Positions 37,512 to 46,432 of a DNA stretch of 64,000 bases are shown here, piece after piece; within the stretch, counting starts at the first letter, position 1, and every line of letters begins with the position of its first letter. The stretch comes from an uncultured Rhodospirillales bacterium (GTDB lineage Bacteria > Pseudomonadota > Alphaproteobacteria > Acetobacterales > Acetobacteraceae). The notes beneath the pieces are model-generated. The model was not told where the DNA came from, made no database searches, and saw only the letters and a list, made by a program, of their open reading frames with translations. The stretch is from assembly GCA_903924855.1 (NCBI GenBank), contig CAIYCW010000107.1, positions 49,531-113,530 of the forward strand. The letters are read 5' to 3'. The position numbers and the translations under genes were made by a program.

Positions 37512-38320
37512 GCGCCGCCATGGCCGCCTCCGCACGAAGGGTGTGGGGTTTGATGTACCGCCACATGGCGCTCTTCAAGCATTCCTGGCCCCGCTTGCTG
37601 GAATTGCTCTACTGGCCTGTGCTGCAGATGACGATCTGGGGTTTCACCTCCACTTTTCTGGCCAGAAACAGTGGAAGCACTGCCGCCCTGGCCGGCGGCG
37701 CGTTGCTCGGTGGCGTTCTGCTGTGGGAGGTGGCGCTGCGCAGCCAGATGGGCATGTCTATCACCTTCCTGGAGGAGATCTGGTCGCGCAACCTTGGCCA
37801 TGTGTTTGTCAGCCCGTTGCGCCCCATCGAGATGGTGGCGGCGCTGATCGGCATGTCGATGCTGCGCATGCTGACGGGTGTCATCCCGGCCACCCTGTTG
37901 GCCTGGGCCCTCTACGCGTTCAACCTTTTCGCGATCGGCCCGGTGCTGCTGTTGTTCTTCGTCAATCTGATGGTGATGGGCTGGGCGGTGGCGCTGGCCG
38001 TGATCAGCCTGATCCTGCGCCACGGCGCGGGTGCCGAGGCCCTCGCGTGGTCCGTGCTGTTCGGCCTCACGCCGTTCTCTGCGGTGTTCTACCCGGTCTC
38101 TATCCTGCCGCATGGCGCGCGCGAGATCGCGTTTCTGGTGCCGGCCAGCCACGTTTTCGAAGGCATGCGTGCCGCTCTGCTCACCGGCCACATCGTCTGG
38201 GCCGAACTTGGCTGGGCCGTCCTGCTGAACGTGATCTGGCTGGTGGGCGCCACCGCCATCTTCACCCGGCAATTCCAGGTGGCTCGCACCCGCGGCGCGC
38301 TGATATCGATCGGGGAATAA
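37508..38320 (+). CDS. ABC-2 type transporter permease
   Basis: ATGA overlap with ATPase; about 6 TM; FGLTPFSAVFYPVSILP. Confidence 0.88.
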   Translation: MSAAMAASARRVWGLMYRHMALFKHSWPRLLELLYWPVLQMTIWGFTSTFLARNSGSTAALAGGALLGGVLLWEVALRSQMGMSITFLEEIWSRNLGHVFVSPLRPIEMVAALIGMSMLRMLTGVIPATLLAWALYAFNLFAIGPVLLLFFVNLMVMGWAVALAVISLILRHGAGAEALAWSVLFGLTPFSAVFYPVSILPHGAREIAFLVPASHVFEGMRAALLTGHIVWAELGWAVLLNVIWLVGATAIFTRQFQVARTRGALISIGE

Positions 38321-38323
38321 CCA

Positions 38324-38947
38324 ATGTCGGCAACCCACACCAATTTCTGGCTGATCCGCCACGCACTCGTCGAGCAGAACGCCCGCGCCACGCTCTACGG
38401 TGTGCTGGATGTGGAAATCTGCCCCCACACACTCGAATCCCAACGCCCGAACTACGCAGCCCTCGCCCGCACCCTGCCGGCCAATGCCATCTGGTATGTC
38501 ACCCCGCTCTCGCGCACCCGCCGCACGGCCGAGGCCATCCTCCACGCCGGATACGCCCCCACCGAACTTCACGTCGAGCCGGACCTCATCGAACAGCATC
38601 TCGGCGCATTCCAAGGCCTGCCCCACGCCGATCTGCCCGATCAACTGACCCAACCAGCCCACCCGTTCTGGCCGCTCTCCGGCACCGAGCGCCCCCCTGG
38701 CGGCGAAAGCATGCAAGACGTCATCACCCGCGTCGGTGCCGCGATGGAGCGTCTGGCCCTGCGCCACCCGGATCGCGACATTGTCATCGTCAGCCATGGC
38801 GGTGCCATCCGTGCCGCCATCGCCCACGCACTCGCCATCGCAGCCGACAACGCGCTGCATCTCTCGGTGGAAAACATCTCGCTCTCCCGCCTGCAACGCC
38901 AGGATGCCGGCTGGCGGGTGATCTCGGTGAACACCCATCCCACCTAG
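38324..38947 (+). CDS. Histidine phosphatase family protein
   Basis: FWLIRHALVEQNARATLYG; VSHGGAIRAAIAHAL. Confidence 0.9.
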   Translation: MSATHTNFWLIRHALVEQNARATLYGVLDVEICPHTLESQRPNYAALARTLPANAIWYVTPLSRTRRTAEAILHAGYAPTELHVEPDLIEQHLGAFQGLPHADLPDQLTQPAHPFWPLSGTERPPGGESMQDVITRVGAAMERLALRHPDRDIVIVSHGGAIRAAIAHALAIAADNALHLSVENISLSRLQRQDAGWRVISVNTHPT

Positions 38948-39127
38948 CCGCACCCCACCCGCACCCCACCCCCAATACACTTCGTAGCAGGGCGCATCGC
39001 AGCCGGCACTTGCGGCGGCGCGGTGCGAAATGCCACATGAACGCCGAAATCTGTCACCATGATCCGGCACCGCCGCATCTGCTGGCCACACCCCGCGCCA
39101 GCGCCGCCGCCACCTGGGAGAGAGTGC

Positions 39128-39799
39128 ATGTTGCGCGTCATCACCGCCGTCCTGTTCGCCCTGCTGCTGCTCCCCATCGCAGCCCAAGCGCAGACCGAAC
39201 AGCAGACGCTGGTCGACCGGGCCACCCTCTCCGTGCAGGAGATGCTCGGCGACAAGCAGGCCTCCGAGGCACGCAACCTGATGCGCAAATCCAAGGGCGT
39301 CATGGTCTGCCCGCGCATCTTCAAGGCCGGCTTCATCCTCGGCGGCCAGGGTGGCGGCTGCGTCATGTCCGGCCGCACCGCGAATGGGTGGACCAACCCG
39401 GCCTTCTACGGCATGGGCAGCGGCAGCATCGGCTTCCAGATCGGCATTCAGGACGCACAGATCATCTTCATCGTCCTCACCCAGAAAGGCCTCCAGGCCC
39501 TGCTGGACAGCCAGTTCAAGATCGGCGCCGATGCCTCGGTCGCCGTCGCCACCATCGGCGCCGGCATCCAGGGCTCCACCACCGCCGCCTTCAACGCCGA
39601 TATCGTGGCCTTCTCCACCACGCGCGGCCTGTTCGCCGGCATCTCCATCGACGGCAGCCTGATCAGCGTCCGCAGCGACTGGAACGCCGAATATTACGGC
39701 AAGCCCATCGGCGCCCAGGAACTCGTCATCTCCAACGGCGGCAACAACCCCGGCGCCGATCCGCTGCGTGAAATGCTGGCCCGCTTCTCCGGCAATTGA
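39128..39799 (+). CDS. SYLF/Ysc84-domain lipid-binding protein, secreted
   Basis: Signal peptide; SKGVMVCPRIFKAGFILGGQGGGCVM; GFQIGIQDAQIIFIV. Confidence 0.9.
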   Translation: MLRVITAVLFALLLLPIAAQAQTEQQTLVDRATLSVQEMLGDKQASEARNLMRKSKGVMVCPRIFKAGFILGGQGGGCVMSGRTANGWTNPAFYGMGSGSIGFQIGIQDAQIIFIVLTQKGLQALLDSQFKIGADASVAVATIGAGIQGSTTAAFNADIVAFSTTRGLFAGISIDGSLISVRSDWNAEYYGKPIGAQELVISNGGNNPGADPLREMLARFSGN

Positions 39800-40281
39800 A
39801 CCAGGTGCCCAAACACCCCAAAGCGTTTTGGCACACCAAATCACTGGCCGAGATGTCCGCCGAGGAATGGGAAAGCCTGTGCGACGGCTGCGGCCGCTGC
39901 TGCCTGCACAAGCTGCGCGATGAAGACACCGAGGAACTCGCCTTCACCAACGTCGCCTGCCGCCTGCTCGACCTCGGCACCTGCCAATGCCGCAGCTACC
40001 ACACCCGCACCGACCACGTGCCGGACTGTGTCACCCTCACCCCCAAAACCCTCGCCGATATCGACTGGCTGCCCCCCTCCTGCGCCTATGTCCGCATCAG
40101 CCAGGGCCGGCCACTCGCTTGGTGGCACCCCCTCGTCTCCGGCTCCCGCCAAACCGTGCACGCAGCCGGGGTCTCCGTTGCCGGCCGCGCGGTGGACGAG
40201 CGCTATGCGGGCCCGCTCGAACATCATATCGTCGACTGGCCCAACCGCGCCCCCCGCGCGCGCAAACCTGCCCAGGACTGA
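39796..40281 (+). CDS. YcgN/UPF0260 cysteine-cluster protein
   Basis: LCDGCGRCCLHKLRDEDT, NVACRLLDLGTCQCRSY; possible GTG start at 39805. Confidence 0.88.
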   Translation: MNQVPKHPKAFWHTKSLAEMSAEEWESLCDGCGRCCLHKLRDEDTEELAFTNVACRLLDLGTCQCRSYHTRTDHVPDCVTLTPKTLADIDWLPPSCAYVRISQGRPLAWWHPLVSGSRQTVHAAGVSVAGRAVDERYAGPLEHHIVDWPNRAPRARKPAQD

Positions 40282-40293
40282 AGGATCGTCACG

Positions 40294-41208
40294 ATGAACC
40301 AGGCCCTTTACGGTGGCGTCAACGCCGCCGTGCTCACCGCCATGCACGACGATCTCTCGGTCGACCTGCCCCGCATGATCGCCCACGGCCAATGGCTGCT
40401 GGCCAATGGCTGCAACGGCCTCGGCATCCTCGGCACCACCGGTGAAGCCAATTCCCTCGGCATCGCCGAGCGCATCGCCATCATGGAAGGCTTCGTCGAG
40501 GCCGGCATCCCAGGCGCCCAACTCCTCCCCGGCACCGGCACCACCGCCATCCCGGACACCGTCATGCTCACCCGCAAGGCAGAGGAACTCGGCTGCAAGG
40601 GCGCCCTGTTGCTGCCCCCCTTCTTCTACAAAAACCCCTCGCAGGACGGGCTCTTCGCCTATTTCTCCGAAGTCATCGAGCGCGTCGGCGGCGACATCGC
40701 CTTCTACCTCTACCACTTCCCCGCCCAATCCGCGGTGCCCTTCACGGTAGACTTCATCGCCCGCCTGCTGCGCGCCTACCCCGGCAAGATCCGCGGCATC
40801 AAGGACAGCAGCGGCGATTTCGCCAACACCAAATCCTACGCCGATGCCTTCGCGGCCGACGGGTTCGAAGTCTATTGCGGCGATGACGGCGCCCTGCACG
40901 CCCTCCTCCAGGCCGGCGGCGCCGGCTGCATCACCGCCGCCGCCAATGTCGGCTGCGCCATCTCCGCCCAGGTCTACGCCGCACGCGGGGGTGCCGCGGG
41001 CGAAGCCCCGCAGGCAATCCTGTCCAAGGTCCGCGCCGCCGTCACCTCCGCCCCGCTGATCCCGGGCCTGAAATCCCTCATCTCCCGCCACCACAGCAAC
41101 CCGGCCTGGTTGAACATCCGCCCGCCGCACACAAAATTGAGTGCCGAGGCGGAACAGGCCCTGTTCAGCGCCTTCGATGCGACCGGCGTGGTGCTGGAAG
41201 CCGCCTGA
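40294..41208 (+). CDS. Dihydrodipicolinate synthase/N-acetylneuraminate lyase family protein
   Basis: GCNGLGILGTTGEANSL, FYLYHFPAQSAVPF, IRGIKDSSGDF. Confidence 0.9.
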   Translation: MNQALYGGVNAAVLTAMHDDLSVDLPRMIAHGQWLLANGCNGLGILGTTGEANSLGIAERIAIMEGFVEAGIPGAQLLPGTGTTAIPDTVMLTRKAEELGCKGALLLPPFFYKNPSQDGLFAYFSEVIERVGGDIAFYLYHFPAQSAVPFTVDFIARLLRAYPGKIRGIKDSSGDFANTKSYADAFAADGFEVYCGDDGALHALLQAGGAGCITAAANVGCAISAQVYAARGGAAGEAPQAILSKVRAAVTSAPLIPGLKSLISRHHSNPAWLNIRPPHTKLSAEAEQALFSAFDATGVVLEAA

Positions 41209-41223
41209 ACCCAGGAGCCTGAG

Positions 41224-41367
41224 ATGCGTCTGCTCACCCTCATCGTTGTGCTCAGCATCCCCTTGCTGCTATCCGCCTGCAACACCGCCAAGGGCATTGG
41301 CGAGGACATCAACGGCGCCGGTCGCGCCATCACCAACGGCGCGCAGGACGTGCAGAAAAAGCTCTGA
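41224..41367 (+). CDS. Entericidin A/B family lipoprotein
   Basis: MRLLTLIVVLSIPLLLSACNTAKGIGEDINGAGRAITNGAQDVQKKL; lipobox LSAC. Confidence 0.85.
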   Translation: MRLLTLIVVLSIPLLLSACNTAKGIGEDINGAGRAITNGAQDVQKKL

Positions 41368-41399
41368 TCGCAGCCGAACCATCCGGGAACAGATTTCAG

Positions 41400-41534
41400 A
41401 TGAACGCCTCCGCCTCCAACAAAACCATCGCCGTTCTGCTGATCGCCGTCATCATGGGCGTCGGCTCCTTCGTCCTCGAAGCCCCGCTGCTCTCCGGCCT
41501 CGTCTCCCTGCTGGTGTTCATGCTCAACTTCTGA
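41400..41534 (+). CDS. 44-aa small membrane protein
   Basis: MNASASNKTIAVLLIAVIMGVGSFVLEAPLLSGLVSLLVFMLNF; two hydrophobic stretches. Confidence 0.5.
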   Translation: MNASASNKTIAVLLIAVIMGVGSFVLEAPLLSGLVSLLVFMLNF

Positions 41535-41543
41535 CGCAACGAG

Positions 41544-41567
41544 GTGGGGCGCCGCCTGGCGTCCCAC
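41544..41567. repeat. GTGGGACGCC hairpin repeat, copy 3
   Basis: GTGGGGCGCC-GCCT-GGCGTCCCAC. Confidence 0.6.
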
Positions 41568-41661
41568 CACGCCCGCCTTCAGCAATCTCAAACCATTGCC
41601 ATAAGTCGCGGTTTAATTAACAAATCGCAATAAAACCCACGCGCCTTCCCAACATCTCCCC

Positions 41662-42315
41662 TCACCACAATTTGCCATAGCCCTGCCGCCGTGCCGCCGA
41701 AAGCATGCCGCGCGGCAACGGAATCCGCCCCAGATCCAACTTCGCACGCTTCCTGCGCACGCGCGGCTTCCGCTCCTTCGGCTCAGGGCGGGGCCTCGCC
41801 GCCGCACCTGGCCGCAACACCGCGCTCTCAATCGCCAAGGCCCGGCACAGCGGCAACAGCAGCCGCCCGGCCTGGGGCGACGCCTGCAGCAGCGCCACCA
41901 TCTCCGGCTGCTCCAGCACATGGCGAAGCTGCGCCCCAAGCCCCGCCGCCTCATGCGCGCCGATCCGCACCAGCCACCCAAACTTGGTCGGCCAAAGGCG
42001 CTTCGCCCGCACACCCGGACGGCGCACCGCGCTGTCACCCGCCGCCACGGCCGGCGCCGCGGTCAGGTCAGTGGCGCAAGCCGCCTCGCCAGACGTTGAA
42101 ATCCCCCGCGCCGCGCGCGGCACAAGCCGCCCGGCCCGAAACCGCACCAGCAGACCATCCACAAGCCGCCCGATCTCGCCCAGCCTGCGATGCAGCAGTA
42201 GCACCAGCAAGGTCGGCAGAATCCGCTGTCCACCCCACGCCGCCACGCGCTCGCGCAGCGCATGGATCACGTAGGTCAGGCTCAACCCTTCCGGTGCGGC
42301 GGCTTCAATCTCCAT
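41662..42315 (-). CDS. Uncharacterised N-terminally hydrophobic basic protein (paralogue of 30320..30985)
   Basis: KFGWLVRIGAHEAAGLGAQLRHVLEQPEMVALLQASPQAGRLLLPLCRALAIE matches the 30.3-kb ORF. Confidence 0.65.
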   Translation of the reverse strand: MEIEAAAPEGLSLTYVIHALRERVAAWGGQRILPTLLVLLLHRRLGEIGRLVDGLLVRFRAGRLVPRAARGISTSGEAACATDLTAAPAVAAGDSAVRRPGVRAKRLWPTKFGWLVRIGAHEAAGLGAQLRHVLEQPEMVALLQASPQAGRLLLPLCRALAIESAVLRPGAAARPRPEPKERKPRVRRKRAKLDLGRIPLPRGMLSAARRQGYGKLW

Positions 42316-42478
42316 CCACCAGTGTCTTTCATGCGCCCTGGCTGACTGCAAGACATTTCCGCCCCACCCCGCCCACCCTGTTTGACGCAGTGCAGCATCC
42401 CCCCTAAACACACCGCATTCCAAACAAGCCAAGCCCAACCAGGCGCACCCCACTCAGCGCCGGAGGCGCCGCTTTCCC

Positions 42479-43759
42479 ATGTCCATCACCTTCGCCGATC
42501 TCGCCCTCATCGCCCCGCTGCAAAGCGCGCTGGACGAGCTTGGCTACACCACCCCCACCCCGATTCAGGCCCAATCCATCCCGCTGCTGCTGCAAGGCCA
42601 GGACGTGCTGGGCATGGCACAGACCGGCACCGGCAAAACCGCGGCCTTCGTGCTGCCCCTGCTCCACCGCCTCGCAACCTTGCCCCGCCCGGCGCCCAAA
42701 GCCGGCGCCCGCGTGCTGGTCCTGGCCCCCACCCGCGAACTCGTCTCCCAGATCGCCGATGGCTTCGAGACATTCGGCCGCCATCTGCCGCTCACCGTCA
42801 CCACCATCTTTGGCGGCGTCAGCCAGGTCCATCAGGTCCGCGCCCTCAACACCGGGGTGGACATCATCGTCGCCGCCCCCGGCCGCCTGCTCGATCTGAT
42901 CTCCCAGGGCCTGTGCGATCTGTCACAGCTGGAAGCCCTCGTCCTCGACGAAGCCGACCAGATGCTCGACATGGGCTTTGCCAAGCCGATCGAGCGCATC
43001 GTGGCAACACTGCCGACCGATCGCCATACGCTGCTGTTCTCCGCCACCATGCCGAAATCCATCGCGGCCCTGGCCGACACCCTTTTGCGCAACCCCGCCC
43101 ATGTCGAGATCGCACCGCCCTCCACCACGGTTGCGCGCATCGCGCAGTCGGTGATGTTCGTCGATGCCGCCAACAAGAAGGACGCTCTGCTCGCTCTGCT
43201 GCAAACCCCGGGCATCGGCCAGGCCGTGGTGTTCACCCTGCAAAAGAACATCGCCAACGATGTCTGCGCCTTCATCACCGAAGCCGGCATCCCCGCCGAG
43301 GCGCTGCACGGCAACAAATCGCAAGGCCAGCGTGAACGCGCGCTGGACGCCTTCCGCACCGGCGCCGTGAAGGTCCTGGTTGCCACCGACATCGCCGCCC
43401 GCGGCATCGATGTCGACACCGTCACCCATGTTTTCAACCACGACCTGCCGAGCCTGCCCGAAAGCTATGTCCACCGCATCGGCCGCACCGGAAGGGCCGG
43501 CCGCGGCGGCCACGCCATCACCCTGTGCGACGCCGAACAGCGCGCCTGGCTGCGCGATGTCGAGCGTGAGATCGGCACCAGCCTTGAGGTGCATGCCGAC
43601 CATCCATGGCATTCGACCGAAGCGCAGAACTCCACCAAGCGCCCGCCCGTGCTCGGCGGCGGTCCCGTCAAGCAGATCAAGGAGCAGGTGCAGCGCGAGC
43701 GCAAGATCTGGACCGAAGAGGAAAAACGCGCCGCGCGGGAGGCCGCCAAGGCGGCCTGA
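42479..43759 (+). CDS. DEAD-box RNA helicase (RhlE-like)
   Basis: AQTGTGKTAAFVLPLL, APTRELVSQI, VLDEADQMLDMGF, FSATMPKSI, HRIGRTGRAGRGG. Confidence 0.96.
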   Translation: MSITFADLALIAPLQSALDELGYTTPTPIQAQSIPLLLQGQDVLGMAQTGTGKTAAFVLPLLHRLATLPRPAPKAGARVLVLAPTRELVSQIADGFETFGRHLPLTVTTIFGGVSQVHQVRALNTGVDIIVAAPGRLLDLISQGLCDLSQLEALVLDEADQMLDMGFAKPIERIVATLPTDRHTLLFSATMPKSIAALADTLLRNPAHVEIAPPSTTVARIAQSVMFVDAANKKDALLALLQTPGIGQAVVFTLQKNIANDVCAFITEAGIPAEALHGNKSQGQRERALDAFRTGAVKVLVATDIAARGIDVDTVTHVFNHDLPSLPESYVHRIGRTGRAGRGGHAITLCDAEQRAWLRDVEREIGTSLEVHADHPWHSTEAQNSTKRPPVLGGGPVKQIKEQVQRERKIWTEEEKRAAREAAKAA

Positions 43760-43775
43760 CCGCAGCCAAACGAAA

Positions 43776-43811
43776 AAAGTTTTTTTGCTTCTTTTTGTTC
43801 ACAAAAAGAAG
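43776..43811 (-). repeat. A/T-rich hairpin repeat family, copy b
   Basis: AAAGTTTTTTTG + CTTCTTTTTGT-TC-ACAAAAAGAAG; exact reverse complement of 6530..6565. Confidence 0.8.
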
Positions 43812-43825
43812 ATTCTTGCTGTTCC

Positions 43826-44713
43826 CTAAGCCCCAGTCATCGCCGCCACAAACAGCGCCGTGTTGTGCCGCAGCATCTCCAGATAGGTCGCAGCCGGCCC
43901 CCCTGCCGCGGACAGCGCATCGGAATACACCGCCCCGCCCAGCACCGCCCCCGCCTCCCGCGCCACGGTTGCCGCCAGGCGCGGATCGGTCATGTTCTCC
44001 ACAAACACCGCCCGCACGTGCTCGCGTTTGATCTGCCCGATCAGCGCCGCCAGATCGGCGGCCGAGGGCTCACCCTCCGTGCTGATCCCCTGCACGAAGC
44101 GCAGCGTCACACCGTAGCGCGCCCCGTAATAGCCGAACGCGTCATGGCTCGTCAGAATCACCCGCTTCTCGCGTGGCACGCCGGCAAGCTGCGACGAGAT
44201 CCAGCGATCCGTCGCCTCGATCTCCGCGATATAGGCGCCGGCCCGCGCCGCGATCGCCGTCGCCTGATCAGGCAGCGCCTTGGCCAGTCCGGCCGCGATC
44301 GCCCGCACATACAGAATTGCGTTGGTCGGGTCCTGCCAGGCATGCGGGTCGGTGATGCTGCGGCCATCCTCCTCCATCTGGCGCGGCGTCACCGCCGCCC
44401 CCGCCACAATCCGCACGCCCTTGAACCCCGCCGCCTGCGGCAGCCGCGCCATCCAGCCCTCCAGCCCCAGCCCGTTCTCCACCAGCGCCACGGCCGCATG
44501 GATCGAAGTCAGGTCAGACGGTGTCGGCTGATATTGATGCGCATCGCCGTCCACCGGCACCAGCGATGCCACCGTCACCGCCTCACCGCCCACCACCTGC
44601 GTCATGTCCGCCAGAATGGAAAAACTCGCCACCACCTTCACGGTCTCGGCGGCTGCAAGGTGCCGCGCAACTCCAAGCCAGGGCAGGGCGGCCAGCAGGG
44701 TGCGGCGGTTCAT
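43826..44713 (-). CDS. znuA: Metal (Zn/Mn) ABC transporter substrate-binding protein
   Basis: VVASFSILADMTQVVGGEAVTVASLVPVDGDAHQYQPTPSD; DPHAWQDPTNAILYVRAI; VFVENMTDPRLAATVARE. Confidence 0.9.
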   Translation of the reverse strand: MNRRTLLAALPWLGVARHLAAAETVKVVASFSILADMTQVVGGEAVTVASLVPVDGDAHQYQPTPSDLTSIHAAVALVENGLGLEGWMARLPQAAGFKGVRIVAGAAVTPRQMEEDGRSITDPHAWQDPTNAILYVRAIAAGLAKALPDQATAIAARAGAYIAEIEATDRWISSQLAGVPREKRVILTSHDAFGYYGARYGVTLRFVQGISTEGEPSAADLAALIGQIKREHVRAVFVENMTDPRLAATVAREAGAVLGGAVYSDALSAAGGPAATYLEMLRHNTALFVAAMTGA

Positions 44714-44727
44714 CGGGCAACTCTGTA

Positions 44728-44742
44728 TGTTATACTATAACA
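44728..44742. promoter_or_regulatory. Zur-box-like palindrome
   Basis: TGTTATA-C-TATAACA, perfect 7-1-7, 15 bp upstream of the substrate-binding protein ATG. Confidence 0.7.
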
Positions 44743-44811
44743 AATAAGCCCGCCGACAAATCCCGGCAAGCCCCGCGTTGCGGCGTGCCCGAATCCCGTT
44801 ACTCTTGGCCT

Positions 44812-45513
44812 ATGTCAGACGATCTGCAGGAAACCGTGCCCCTCGATGGCGCCCCCACTTTGGTGCGCTGGCGCCGCTCGCAGCGTGCCCGCCGCGTCTC
44901 CCTGCGCATCGACCCGCGCGGCGGCGCCGTTGTCGTCACCCTGCCGCCCCGAGCCACCCGCGCGCTCGGCCTGCGCCTGCTCACCTCCCATGCCGGCTGG
45001 GTGCAGAACCGGCTCTCCGCCCTGCCAGGCCGCATCCCCTTCACCCACGGCGCCAGCATCCCGTTCTGCGGCACGCCGCACCGCATTGCCCACACCCCGG
45101 ATCACACCGGCGCCGTGCTCTGCGCCGATGGCGTGCTGCACGTCTCCGGCCACCAGGATTTCCTGCCCAGCCGCGTCGCCGACTATCTGCGCGCCGAGGC
45201 CAAACGCCGTCTGGCGGCGCAGGCCATCGCCAAATCAGCCCTGCTCGGCCGCAAGCCCAGCCGCATCACCGTCAAGGACACCACCAGCCGCTGGGGCAGC
45301 TGCACCGCCAAGGGCGCGCTGGCCTTCAGCTGGCGCCTGATCCTGGCACCGCCCTTCGTGCAGGATTACGTGGTGGCACATGAGGTGGCGCATCTGCGCC
45401 ACATGAACCACAGCCAGGCCTTCTGGAGCACGGTCGCCGACCTCACCCCCCACACCGACGCCGCCACCACCTGGCTGCGCACCCACGGCGTGGAGCTCCT
45501 GCGCATCGGCTAA
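44812..45513 (+). CDS. YgjP/DUF45 (SprT-like) metallopeptidase
   Basis: TTSRWGSCTAKGALAFSWRLILAPPFVQDYVVAHEVAHLRHMNHSQAFW. Confidence 0.92.
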   Translation: MSDDLQETVPLDGAPTLVRWRRSQRARRVSLRIDPRGGAVVVTLPPRATRALGLRLLTSHAGWVQNRLSALPGRIPFTHGASIPFCGTPHRIAHTPDHTGAVLCADGVLHVSGHQDFLPSRVADYLRAEAKRRLAAQAIAKSALLGRKPSRITVKDTTSRWGSCTAKGALAFSWRLILAPPFVQDYVVAHEVAHLRHMNHSQAFWSTVADLTPHTDAATTWLRTHGVELLRIG

Positions 45514-45530
45514 CGCGGATCCAAGGTGAT

Positions 45531-45602
45531 AAAAGTTTTTTGGTCCTTTTTTCAAAAAAAGGACTTCTTCTTTTTTTGAAAAAAAGAAGCAAAAAAACTT
45601 TT
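45531..45602. repeat. Composite A/T hairpin repeat, copy c (two hairpins bracketed by inverted arms)
   Basis: AAAAGTTTTTT ... GTCCTTTTTT-CA-AAAAAAGGAC ... CTTCTTTTTTT-G-AAAAAAAGAAG ... AAAAAACTTTT. Confidence 0.75.
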
Positions 45603-46419
45603 ATACCTTTTGACCCGGGCCAATCGCGCGGGAGAGGCGCTGGTTGATCGTGTCGATCACGGGGGGCAGATCGGCCAGGCTGTCGATCACGAAATCCGCC
45701 CCGCACGCCTCGAAGGCCCGTGTTGCCGTCTCGCGGATCTCCGCCTTCGCGGCCGGCGCCAGCGAGGCCAGCTCCGCTTCGGACAGGCCGCACATATTCC
45801 CGCTCAGCGCCAGGCCCACTGTCCAGGTGCCGGCCTCGCGCCCCTCGCCGATGCCGGGCTCGGTGTCATCCACCTTCACCACGCAACGCGCCGGCCACAC
45901 GCCCATCTGCGCCATCGCATGCCACATCATCAACGGCGAAGGCCGCCCCGCCGGCAGATCGCCGGCACACACGCTCAGCTCCGGCTCATACCCGCCACGC
46001 GCCGCGATCGGCGCCAGCACATCCATGATCGGCCGCGTGTAGCCGGTGGTCGCACCAATGCGGATGCCGCGCGCCCGCAAAATGCCCAGCGCGTCGAGGG
46101 CGCCGGGAATGAACCCGGCATGCGCCTCCACCGAGGCCACGTTCATCGGCTCGAACACCGCCATCACCGCGTCGATCTCGGCCTCGGTCATCGCATGCCC
46201 ATGCCGCGCCCGCCACGCCGCATCCACTGACGGCGTGCGCCCCACCTCACGGATATGGTCGCGCTTGGCCATCCCCATCGGCCCGCGCGCATCGGCAATG
46301 GTGATCACCACGCCGAATTCGGCAAATGCCCGCACAAACGCCCCCATCGGCGCGCGCGAGCCATGATCCACCACCGTGCCGGCCCAATCCAGAATCACGG
46401 CCTTGATGCTCTGCGTCAT
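45601..46419 (-). CDS. phnX: Phosphonoacetaldehyde hydrolase
   Basis: IKAVILDWAGTVVDHGSRAP, GPMGMAKRDHIREV, GATTGYTRPIMDVL, VKVDDTEPGIGEGREAGTWTVG. Confidence 0.93.
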   Translation of the reverse strand: MTQSIKAVILDWAGTVVDHGSRAPMGAFVRAFAEFGVVITIADARGPMGMAKRDHIREVGRTPSVDAAWRARHGHAMTEAEIDAVMAVFEPMNVASVEAHAGFIPGALDALGILRARGIRIGATTGYTRPIMDVLAPIAARGGYEPELSVCAGDLPAGRPSPLMMWHAMAQMGVWPARCVVKVDDTEPGIGEGREAGTWTVGLALSGNMCGLSEAELASLAPAAKAEIRETATRAFEACGADFVIDSLADLPPVIDTINQRLSRAIGPGQKV

Positions 46420-46432
46420 GCGAAATCTCCGG

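Noticed and set aside
37406-39844. 812-aa - strand ORF opposite the ABC-2 exporter, phosphatase and SYLF genes
   Set aside because: Shadow ORF; low-complexity Gly/Ala/Asp composition and recognisable genes on the other strand.
6484-45602. Dispersed hairpins considered as CRISPR or array remnants
   Set aside because: Copies are kilobases apart, without regular spacers or any cas gene.
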